Shown here piece after piece: positions 57,553-64,000 of a DNA stretch of 64,000 bases. Location: assembly GCF_007859815.1 (NCBI RefSeq), contig NZ_SJPH01000006.1:62001-126000 (forward strand), in the 5' to 3' direction. Source of the stretch: Botrimarina hoheduenensis (GTDB lineage Bacteria > Planctomycetota > Planctomycetia > Pirellulales > Lacipirellulaceae). The notes beneath the pieces are model-generated. The model was not told where the DNA came from. It was given only the letters and a program-made list of their open reading frames with translations, and ran no database searches. A program made the translations under genes and the position numbers. Numbering within the stretch: position 1 is the first letter of the stretch; each line of letters begins with the position of its first letter.

Positions 57553-57561
57553 TGATGTGTT

Positions 57562-57903
57562 ATGGGAAAGAAGAAAACCACATCGGCTCCGCCAGCCGGC
57601 CCCCGAATCACGCCGCTGGATCAGCTCGCCGAAGCCGCCGAGTGCCTGCGTGTGCTCGCCCACCCGCACCGGCTGCGGATGCTGCAGCTGGTTCGCCAGG
57701 GGGACTTCACCGTGGGCGAGCTTGCCGCGGCTTGTGAAATCGTGAGTCCCGCTGCTTCGGAGCACCTGCGGCTGATGGAGCGGTGCGGGTTCTTGGTGGC
57801 AGACCAACGAGGCCGCCGCCGCTATTACCGCTTGGCAGAGGAACACGTCCCGCATCTGACGGCGATCTTGACCTGCATCGAGTCACGCTTCGGTGCCGCT
57901 TGA
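57562..57903 (+). CDS. ArsR/SmtB family repressor
   Basis: This 113-residue winged-helix DNA-binding protein has the ArsR fold: LAHPHRLRMLQLVRQGDFTV, GELAAACEIVSPAASEHLRL (recognition helix) and the wing FLVADQRGRRRYYRL. Cysteines are at 28, 58, 75 and 105. They do not form the ELCVCDL metal-site motif of arsenic repressors, nor match the helix-2 Cys of BigR/SqrR. C28 and C105 lie in the first and last helices, which pack together in ArsR dimers, so a thiol-based sensor is possible. It is the first gene before a rhodanese and CoA-disulfide reductase, and has a palindromic operator at its start; I infer autorepression and control of persulfide response. Confidence 0.88.
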   Translation: MGKKKTTSAPPAGPRITPLDQLAEAAECLRVLAHPHRLRMLQLVRQGDFTVGELAAACEIVSPAASEHLRLMERCGFLVADQRGRRRYYRLAEEHVPHLTAILTCIESRFGAA

Positions 57904-57947
57904 AACCCTTGAGAAATTCTTCAACCAATTACCCCGGGTAACCCCTC

Positions 57948-58478
57948 ATGAGCGCAGTTCCTACGATCACTCCCGAAGAGCTTCGCGCCAAGTTGAGCAG
58001 TGGCGTGGTGTTGATCGATGTTCGCACTCCCGCCGAGTTCGGCGAGGCGCACGTCGAGGGCGCTCGAAACGTGCCGCTTGATCGGCTCGATCCGTCGAAG
58101 TTTCTCAACCAGCCGGGAACCCTGCACGTCATCTGTCAACGCGGCGGGCGTGCAAAGCAGGCTTGCGAAAAACTGCTGTCGGCCGGGGTTCTCGATTTGG
58201 TGAACGTCGAGGGGGGCACCTCCGCTTGCGAATCCGGCGGGCTGCCGCTGGTGAGGGGGGCCAAGGCGATCTCGCTTGAGCGTCAGGTCCGTATCGCTGC
58301 CGGGTCGCTCGTGGTGCTGAGCGTCCTGTTGGGGGTGTTGGTGCATCCGGCATGGTTGGGGCTCGCCGGCTTTGTGGGCGCTGGCCTGGTCTTTGCGGGG
58401 GTCACGGACACCTGTGGGATGGGCATGCTCTTGGCCCGGATGCCTTGGAATCAACGTGCGACCAGCTGCACCCGCTAA
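57948..58478 (+). CDS. Rhodanese domain protein with C-terminal membrane helices (YgaP-like)
   Basis: This 176-residue protein has a rhodanese domain (residues 5-105): VVLIDVRTPAEFGEAHVEGA with the active loop HVICQRGGRAKQ, in which Cys63 carries the persulfide. It is followed by two membrane helices (RIAAGSLVVLSVLLGVLVH and LGLAGFVGAGLVFAGVTD) and the conserved DTCGMGMLLARMPWN end, as in the E. coli YgaP protein (rhodanese plus DUF2892 membrane region). It probably moves sulfane sulfur at the inner membrane. It lies 44 nt after the ArsR gene and 39 nt before the disulfide reductase gene, on the same strand. Confidence 0.9.
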   Translation: MSAVPTITPEELRAKLSSGVVLIDVRTPAEFGEAHVEGARNVPLDRLDPSKFLNQPGTLHVICQRGGRAKQACEKLLSAGVLDLVNVEGGTSACESGGLPLVRGAKAISLERQVRIAAGSLVVLSVLLGVLVHPAWLGLAGFVGAGLVFAGVTDTCGMGMLLARMPWNQRATSCTR

Positions 58479-58517
58479 CCCGAATCTCTTCCCAAACGAA
58501 TCTCACCCGAGCTTGCC

Positions 58518-60230
58518 GTGACCCACGTTATTTCCGCCGCTGTAGCGAAGACTCCTCCCCTTAAGATCGTCATCGTGGGGGCCGTTGCCGGGGGCGCGAG
58601 CGCGGCCGCCCGCGCGCGGCGATTGAGCGAGGACAGCGAGATCCTCCTCATCGAGCGGGGGCACGAGCCGTCTTTTGCTAACTGCGGCATGCCCTACTAC
58701 ATCGGTGGCGAGATCGCTCACCGCGAGAAACTGCTCGTTGCTCCCGTGCAGCTGCTCCGCGAGCGTCTCAAACTTGATGTCCGCACGCGGCACGAATGCC
58801 TTTCCATCGATCGTGCTCGAAAGACGGTGCGCATTCTCGAAGTCGATACCGGCAAGGAGTATGTCGAAACGTATGATCGACTGATTCTTTCGCCCGGTGC
58901 TGCGCCGCTACGGCCCCCGCTGCCGGGAGTTAATCTGCCCCGCGTACACACGTTGCGGAATCTGTCCGATGCGGACCGTCTGCTTGCCGCTAGCAAAGCG
59001 GGGGGGCGAGCGGTGGTGGTTGGCGGCGGCTTCATCGGCATCGAGATGGTCGAGAATCTTCTTCGCCGGGGAATCAAGACAACGCTGCTCGAAAGAAATC
59101 CGCAGGTGCTCACGCCCTGGGATCCGGAAATGGTTTCGGCTTTTGCGGAAACGCTCCGCGACCGCGGCGTTGATCTGCGACTCGGCGAAGAGGTGACCGC
59201 CTTCGGTGAGTTGCCCTGCGGCATCAGCGTTGAAACCTCGGCTGGCGATGTTCTGGAAGCCGATTTTGTCGTGCTCGCGATCGGGGTCCGCCCCGAAGAC
59301 GACCTGGCCCGCGCCGCCGGGCTCGCAGTCGCTGCGCGCGGCGGAATCGTGACGAATCCCCGCATGCAGACTAGCGATCCGGACATCTACGCGGTCGGAG
59401 ACGCCGTGGAAGTGCGACACGTCGTTACAAAAGAAACCACTCGGATCCCGCTCGCAGGACCCGCGAACCGACAGGGACGCATCGCGGCAGACGCGTGCTT
59501 TGGGCGCACTTCTACTTTTCGTGGTGTGCAGGGGACCGCCATCGTTGGCCTGTTTGATCACACCGCCGCGATGACCGGGCTCAGCGAGAAAGCTTGCCGT
59601 GCAGCGGGGATTGCTCACGAGAAGATCTACGTCCACCCCGCGCATCACGCCGGTTACTACCCGGGAGCCGAGCGCATTTCGCTGAAGCTGGTTTTTGATC
59701 CGCAAGACGGCCGTGTCTTAGGGGCCCAAGCCGTTGGCGGAGCGGGTATCGATAAGCGCATCGATGTGATCGCGATGGCGCTTCAAGCCGGCATGACGGT
59801 GTTCGATCTTGAGGAAGCCGAGCTGTGTTACGCGCCGCAATTCGGATCCGCCAAGGATCCGGTGAATATGGCGGGCTTTGTGGCGGCGGGCGTGGTTCGC
59901 GGCGATCAGCCGATTGTTCACGCCGATCAGATCGAGGAGCTTGTCACCGCGGGTGCTTACGTGCTCGATGTGCGAACGCCGGCTGAATTTGCGCGGGGAG
60001 CGATCCCCGCCGCGATCAACATCCCGATGGAAGAACTGCGCGCGCGGCTGCAAGAGCTGCCGCGCGAGCGGGCGATAATTGCCTACTGCCAAGTCGGCAT
60101 GCGGGGCTACTTGGCGACGCGTGTGCTACTGCAGAGCGGATTCGATAAGGTGCGGAATCTCTCCGGGGGATACACGACCTATCGGCAGAAATTCGCCGCG
60201 CCGATGCTTGTCAGCCCGGCTGCCCGTTAG
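58518..60230 (+). CDS. CoA-disulfide/persulfide reductase with C-terminal rhodanese domain (CoADR-RHD)
   Basis: This 570-residue flavoprotein has an FAD fold (IVIVGAVAGGASAAARARRL, residues 18-37), the active site SFANCGMPYYIGGEI with Cys56, a second nucleotide site (AVVVGGGFIGIEMVENLLRR near residue 160) and the FAD-domain segment DPDIYAVGDAVEVRH. The last 100 residues are a rhodanese domain (VLDVRTPAEFARGAIPAAIN) with Cys524 in AYCQVGMRGY. Such fused enzymes reduce CoA-persulfides or polysulfides with NAD(P)H. It starts with GTG. Its 3' end overlaps the convergent CinA-like/nucleotidyltransferase gene by 20 nt. Confidence 0.93.
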   Translation: MTHVISAAVAKTPPLKIVIVGAVAGGASAAARARRLSEDSEILLIERGHEPSFANCGMPYYIGGEIAHREKLLVAPVQLLRERLKLDVRTRHECLSIDRARKTVRILEVDTGKEYVETYDRLILSPGAAPLRPPLPGVNLPRVHTLRNLSDADRLLAASKAGGRAVVVGGGFIGIEMVENLLRRGIKTTLLERNPQVLTPWDPEMVSAFAETLRDRGVDLRLGEEVTAFGELPCGISVETSAGDVLEADFVVLAIGVRPEDDLARAAGLAVAARGGIVTNPRMQTSDPDIYAVGDAVEVRHVVTKETTRIPLAGPANRQGRIAADACFGRTSTFRGVQGTAIVGLFDHTAAMTGLSEKACRAAGIAHEKIYVHPAHHAGYYPGAERISLKLVFDPQDGRVLGAQAVGGAGIDKRIDVIAMALQAGMTVFDLEEAELCYAPQFGSAKDPVNMAGFVAAGVVRGDQPIVHADQIEELVTAGAYVLDVRTPAEFARGAIPAAINIPMEELRARLQELPRERAIIAYCQVGMRGYLATRVLLQSGFDKVRNLSGGYTTYRQKFAAPMLVSPAAR

Positions 60231-61353
60231 CGCGTAGCTCGGTCGAAGAGACATCGAGCCGAAACGCTTCCTCGCTAACCGCGTCACAGAGGGTGGCGAG
60301 TTTCGGGGGGAGGGCGAGATCGCCCAGCGCGACGAAGCGTTCGCCCATCGTCCGGCCGAAGACCAGGAATCGGCACCCGCGCTCGGCGAACTCGGCAAAC
60401 TGCCGATCACGCTCCTGCGGATCGCCGCCGCAGTAGCGCGCGTCCGCGAGGCGCTGCAGGGTATCGGCCCCCACGGCAAAGACGCAGCCCGGAGCCAGGC
60501 GCGCCTTTTCAACAAAGGTAGCCGCTGCCGTGATCCAAAGCGGACGCTGAGCGAGCCCTTCCTGACGCTCGGCAATCTCCAAAAAGTCGAGCGGTAGCTT
60601 ATCGACATTCGTCAGCGACAGCTCGAAGACCGCCACGCTGCCAAGTAGCTTTTCGGCATAGGCCGCCATGCGGGCGTGCCCTTCATGGAACGGATTGAAC
60701 GATCCGGGAAGCAGCAAGCGCGGCGTTTTGGGAGCATCTGGCGTTGCCCACACGCTTTGCTCTCCGGAGAGCAAAGCGCCGAGTTCTTCGCTGCCGTGAC
60801 GGCGGATGCTCGCTTCGATACCGGGAGGCGACTTGCTAAGGTCGAGTTCGCGGACACCGGCGGCGTCGGCCAAAAGGGCGAGGAGCGCCCGCTCCGTGAC
60901 GGATTCTTCCTCCGCCCGGGTGCGTCGCCCTTTTTCCAGATGCAGTGACAGTGCCAGAGTCCGCTCGGTGGTCTGAGCGGCAACGTACAGACGATGCTCG
61001 CCCCGTTTGGGCCGATCGGTCACGAGGCTCGCCGTTGCACCAATGCCGATAAGCGTGCGGGGCTCGGCATGGGGCGCGAGCCGCCGGGCACGAAGCCAGC
61101 TCGCCATCGCCATTGCGCGGGCGGTTTCTTCGGAGCAAGCCTGCTCAGGCTTCGCCCCGAGCCAATCCGTTAGCGCTGCCTCTGCCTGGGGGGCGATCGC
61201 TTCGAGCACGCTCTTTGAAGCACCGGGGACACCCAGCAGCCGGCCGATGGCTCCGCTGCCTCCACCGGCAGCCGCCAAGACGATCCGCCGACCGGCCGCG
61301 AGCACGGCGGCTTCCAGGGAGAGGTTGCAGGGGAGGTCAGCAGGTTTCGCCAC
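60211..61353 (-). CDS. CinA-like / nucleotidyltransferase fusion protein
   Basis: This 380-residue protein has two parts. The first 195 residues resemble the CinA/PncC fold (nicotinamide-nucleotide amidase), with LGVPGASKSVLEAIAPQAEA, ACSEETARAMAMASWLRARR and TLIGIGATASLVTDRPKRGE. The usual AESCTGG motif is replaced by LAAAGGGSGAIG, so amidase activity is uncertain. Residues 213-380 are a nucleotidyltransferase with LLPGSFNPFHEGHARMAAYA, containing the HxGH site, and VSSTELRANG near the end, as in NadD. The domains could process NMN to nicotinate mononucleotide and then NaAD. Plant proteins with a similar fusion are known. It is divergent from the gene at 61657. Confidence 0.75.
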   Translation of the reverse strand: MAKPADLPCNLSLEAAVLAAGRRIVLAAAGGGSGAIGRLLGVPGASKSVLEAIAPQAEAALTDWLGAKPEQACSEETARAMAMASWLRARRLAPHAEPRTLIGIGATASLVTDRPKRGEHRLYVAAQTTERTLALSLHLEKGRRTRAEEESVTERALLALLADAAGVRELDLSKSPPGIEASIRRHGSEELGALLSGEQSVWATPDAPKTPRLLLPGSFNPFHEGHARMAAYAEKLLGSVAVFELSLTNVDKLPLDFLEIAERQEGLAQRPLWITAAATFVEKARLAPGCVFAVGADTLQRLADARYCGGDPQERDRQFAEFAERGCRFLVFGRTMGERFVALGDLALPPKLATLCDAVSEEAFRLDVSSTELRANGQPG

Positions 61354-61656
61354 TTATCGTCCTCAGGGGAGGAGGCGTGCAGAGCTTCGTTTTGTTGCCG
61401 GAATACCACTCACCATGGCGACTGTGTCGCGGAACGGCAACCGACGCTGAGCCGGAGAGGTGGTGTTTTCGCACCACGAGGCGATCGGGCCACCGCTGAG
61501 CGCTGCTCTGTGACAATCAGGACGAAAACGCGGCCCCCCGAAGGGGCTGCAACGCGGTGGGTACGTCGGTTGCTCTGTATCTGGCTCGAAGCGAAGCCGT
61601 GATCGGTTTCCGCCGGTCGTCCGAAACGTCCCGCCTCCAAACGAGCAACGCGAGCG

Positions 61657-62808
61657 ATGAGTCGAACCGACGTTATCGAAATCAATCGGATCGAAGACCT
61701 TCAGTCTTACCATCTGGCATGGTCAGCGCTGCACGCGGAAACACCGGGTGCCTCTTTCTTCCATACACTCGAGTGGCTGACCGCTTACTGGAACCACCAC
61801 GGCAAAGGGAAACGCCTGCGGGTGCTGATCGTTCGTAGCAGCGGACGACCGATCGGAATCGTGCCCCTGTGCGAGGTCCGCGAGAGCGGCAGCCTCGGTC
61901 CGGTAACGGTGCTCACCTACCCGCTCGAAAATTGGGGCACGGTCTACGGCCCGATTGGCCCGTTCACGACCGCCACTATGACCTTGGCGATGCGGCACAT
62001 CTCCCAGACCCCACGCACCTGGGATGTCTTTGAGCCGCGTTGGACGGCGCACGATTCCGACGATCACGGCCGCACCCTAAGGGCGATGCGTGGGGCCGGT
62101 TTTAGTGCGACGTTGTCGAATGACTGGTCGACTTCGGTGATCGATTGCGATCACTTTGCGGACTGGGATTCCTACCTGTACTCGCGGTCTCACAAGGTGC
62201 GGCATGAGCTGCGGCGTCAACGTCGCCAGCTTGAACGGGCCGGTGTCGTCGAGCACCTACACTACCGTCCGACCGCTCTGTGCGAGGGGGGCGGCGATCC
62301 GCGGTGGGATCTCTTCGAGCACTGCGTGGCGGTTTCGCGACTCACGTGGCAAGCGACTTCGAACACGGGCAACACGCTGTGTGACCGCCGTGTGAACCCG
62401 ATGCTCCGCACCGCTCATGAGCAGGCTGCTCGGCTCGGCATGCTAGACCTGCATCTGCTCACGATCGACGGCGTTCCGTCAGCGTTCTTCTACGGGCACC
62501 ACTGCCATGGCGTAACCAGCGGGCTACGAATGGGCTACGACCCCGCATCGCCCAAGGGCGCCGGGGCCGTGTTGTTTGGTATGGTTATCGAACGGGCGTT
62601 CGCGTTGGGCGATCGCCGCCTTGATCTAGGAGCCGGCGACGAAAACTACAAGAAGCGGTACCGCACGTCGGTCACCACCACCGCACGCATCACCCACACG
62701 CCGTTGACGGCATGGCGTCCGCAACTGGTTGGCGCGGGCCGCTGGGTGCGGGCGCAGCTTGGTCGGCCTTTTGGCAAGGCCGTTAGTTCGACTGCTGCTC
62801 GCTCTTGA
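61657..62808 (+). CDS. GNAT/FemAB-like acetyltransferase (BcsL/CelD-type)
   Basis: The 383-residue protein has the fold of GNAT-superfamily transferases of the CelD/BcsL and FemAB types (PF13480). Recognisable parts are SFFHTLEWLTAYWNHHGKGK near residues 35-53, VLIVRSSGRPIGIVPLCEVR, a helix rich in Arg (SRSHKVRHELRRQRRQLERA), and the C-terminal GAGDENYKKRYRTSVTTT. Such proteins often acylate polysaccharides or add peptides to envelope polymers; no neighbour identifies the target. There is no signal peptide, so it acts in the cytoplasm. The gene is convergent with the small lipoprotein gene, overlapping by 26 nt. Confidence 0.82.
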   Translation: MSRTDVIEINRIEDLQSYHLAWSALHAETPGASFFHTLEWLTAYWNHHGKGKRLRVLIVRSSGRPIGIVPLCEVRESGSLGPVTVLTYPLENWGTVYGPIGPFTTATMTLAMRHISQTPRTWDVFEPRWTAHDSDDHGRTLRAMRGAGFSATLSNDWSTSVIDCDHFADWDSYLYSRSHKVRHELRRQRRQLERAGVVEHLHYRPTALCEGGGDPRWDLFEHCVAVSRLTWQATSNTGNTLCDRRVNPMLRTAHEQAARLGMLDLHLLTIDGVPSAFFYGHHCHGVTSGLRMGYDPASPKGAGAVLFGMVIERAFALGDRRLDLGAGDENYKKRYRTSVTTTARITHTPLTAWRPQLVGAGRWVRAQLGRPFGKAVSSTAARS

Positions 62809-63022
62809 TCGCTTCGGACTGGGCCTTCAACGCGGCCGCCTCTTTAGCGAGCTTGAACTCCGAGCTCGGCGCGTAGTACTGAACATCGTCGGTCAGATAG
62901 TAGGGGCTGGGCAGGGTCTGCCCCGCAACATCGATCTGGCACCCGGTCAACGCGGCACAAGCCACCAGCAGCAAGCCAGCGACCATGCCATAAGCCGTTG
63001 CCGTCTGATTGCCCTTATTCAT
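62783..63022 (-). CDS. Small lipoprotein, unknown function
   Basis: This 79-residue protein has a hydrophobic signal (MVAGLLLVACAALTG, residues 13-27) ending in the lipobox ALTGC, so it should be lipidated at Cys28. The mature part, QIDVAGQTLPSPYYLTDDVQ and QYYAPSSEFKLAKEAAALKA, ends in a charged helix. I have the impression of near-identical proteins widespread in Pirellulales, but their role is unknown. Its 3' end overlaps the GNAT-type gene by 26 nt, in convergent orientation. Confidence 0.75.
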   Translation of the reverse strand: MNKGNQTATAYGMVAGLLLVACAALTGCQIDVAGQTLPSPYYLTDDVQYYAPSSEFKLAKEAAALKAQSEAIKSEQQSN

Positions 63023-63289
63023 CGCTAGTCGTCTCCGGAAAGCGGTCAGCGGCGGGAGCGAGGGGAGGCAAACAAGCGAGCCGGTCGCACGAATCTCACG
63101 CCGTTACCACCGTCATCGTCGCTACGAGCGGTAAACTCCACACAATCGGACCAATCCGGAGAGAAAAGTCTCCACGCCAGACGAACCACTAGGCGCGATG
63201 GCTCACGAAGAAGCGCCTCGTTTCGCACAAACTCGGGCGAGAAAGCCGGTTTTAGGCGGGTTATCGCGTACGCTTGCAAGACCGTGTTT

Positions 63290-64000
63290 ATGAACCGCCT
63301 CCGCCGTCGTTGCTCCGCCTACTTGCCTTTCCGGGCGTTGCTGGCCTTGCCGATCCTGGCTTTGCTAGCAGCGGTGCCGCTGGCAGCGCAGACGGGCCGG
63401 GCGATCCCCGGAGCGGGCTACTTTGCGGCTCTGGACGATCTTTACGCCGCCGACTACACGCGGGCGGAACGCGGCTTCGTCTCGGAACTGCGTGGGGGGA
63501 TCAAGACGACCGAAGCGCGGTGGATCGACTCGATCTGTTACTTCACGATGCTCGGCGAGACTTACTTCGTGCAGGGCGCACACGCGGCCGCTCTGGATCA
63601 GTTCGATCAAGCGATCGACCTTTTCATGGCGAATCGTGCTTGGCTTACGACGGTACAGCTGAACCAGCCGGTGCGTGAGGACCTCAATCTGCCACGCCGC
63701 ATGCCGGCTTGGGCTCGACCTTTGCGGGCAGCCCGCTATTGCGACGTGCCGGCGACTTTTCTGGCAACGATTGGACGCATCGACAATTCGCAGCAGGCTC
63801 AGCAAGGGGGCATCATCCAAGCGGCGCAGTTCTGGCAGCTCGATGCCCAAGAGCTCGCCCGCTGTGTCGCTTGGTCGATCTACCGTCGAGGTGAGTTGCT
63901 TGGCCCGCTGGCACCCTACGACGCGCGTCAAAAAGCGGTGAGCGATCTTGTTGCGCGAGGCGGTTTAGCCCCGGCAACGGCCTGGAGCAACGCCTGGGTG
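63290..64000 (+). CDS. Secreted helical-repeat-like protein (3' partial)
   Basis: An open frame runs from the ATG at 63290 through the right edge (237 codons, no stop). The product has a signal peptide (FRALLALPILALLAAVPLAA, residues 14-33; predicted cut near AQTG), then helical segments such as GYFAALDDLYAADYTRAERG, CYFTMLGETYFVQGAHAAAL and DQFDQAIDLFMANRAW that look like tetratricopeptide-type helices, then a region with FWQLDAQELARCVAWSIYRR. It is probably periplasmic. The first residues after 63290 are consistently codon-biased and the signal is good, so the start is likely right. I do not recognise the family. Confidence 0.72.
   Translation, partial: MNRLRRRCSAYLPFRALLALPILALLAAVPLAAQTGRAIPGAGYFAALDDLYAADYTRAERGFVSELRGGIKTTEARWIDSICYFTMLGETYFVQGAHAAALDQFDQAIDLFMANRAWLTTVQLNQPVREDLNLPRRMPAWARPLRAARYCDVPATFLATIGRIDNSQQAQQGGIIQAAQFWQLDAQELARCVAWSIYRRGELLGPLAPYDARQKAVSDLVARGGLAPATAWSNAWV

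Noticed and set aside
63046..63279. 77-residue minus-strand frame before the last gene
   Set aside because: No signal, motif or ribosome binding site is visible and the composition looks non-coding.

Overview
The window is GC-rich chromosomal DNA from a planctomycete, most likely of the Pirellulales. The evidence is a DUF1559 prepilin-like protein with the GFTLVELLVV leader and a C-terminal H-x-DG block, three exported proteins with PEP-CTERM anchors (one with dockerin-like repeats), a small lipoprotein of a type common in this group, and a zinc-independent L33. No IS element, integrase, CRISPR array, rRNA or tRNA was found, so it reads as ordinary core genome.

Region 1 (1-14458, + strand) is a flagellar cluster: flgI (cut by the left edge), a FlgJ-type rod-binding protein, a FlgN-like chaperone, flgK, flgL, fliW, csrA, flagellin, fliD and fliS. 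The order follows assembly of the P ring, rod, hook-filament junction, filament, cap and export chaperone. fliW-csrA, the flagellin translation control pair, lies directly before the flagellin gene and ends in a probable terminator; flagellin has its own terminator. FlgL, flagellin and FliD are greatly lengthened by repeated beta-rich modules.

Region 2 (14622-30546) is mixed housekeeping: an MqnD-family protein, a PEP-CTERM protein, recJ, rpmG, an enoyl-CoA hydratase-like gene with an unrecognised partner, a primary-type sigma factor, a glycine-rich exported protein, a three-gene membrane glycan group (UPF0104 protein, GT2 transferase, GT-C-like protein), an AI-2E family membrane protein and a Gln/Pro-rich exported protein.

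Region 3 (30737-41713) holds a YhaN/SbcC-like ATPase beside an SbcD/YhaO-like phosphoesterase whose metal ligands are mostly lost, a thioesterase, a small heat-shock protein, two PEP-CTERM proteins, the DUF1559 protein with a lipoprotein, and crcB. Region 4 (42067-50034) has a large unrecognised protein, a penicillin-acylase-family hydrolase without a signal peptide, a small secreted protein and groES-groEL. Region 5 (50092-57332, - strand) has small membrane proteins, lepA, a duplicated-domain secreted protein, transaldolase, a fatty acid desaturase and a ROK kinase. Region 6 (57529-64000) has an ArsR-rhodanese-CoA-disulfide-reductase operon behind a clear palindromic operator, a CinA-like/nucleotidyltransferase fusion, a GNAT-type protein, a lipoprotein and a secreted protein running off the right edge.

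The most notable signals are near-perfect sigma-54 promoters before both hsp20 and groES, suggesting a shared sigma-54 chaperone regulon; the phosphoesterase with a degenerate active site kept beside an intact SbcC/YhaN-type ATPase; the module-expanded flagellar proteins; and the persulfide-type operon.
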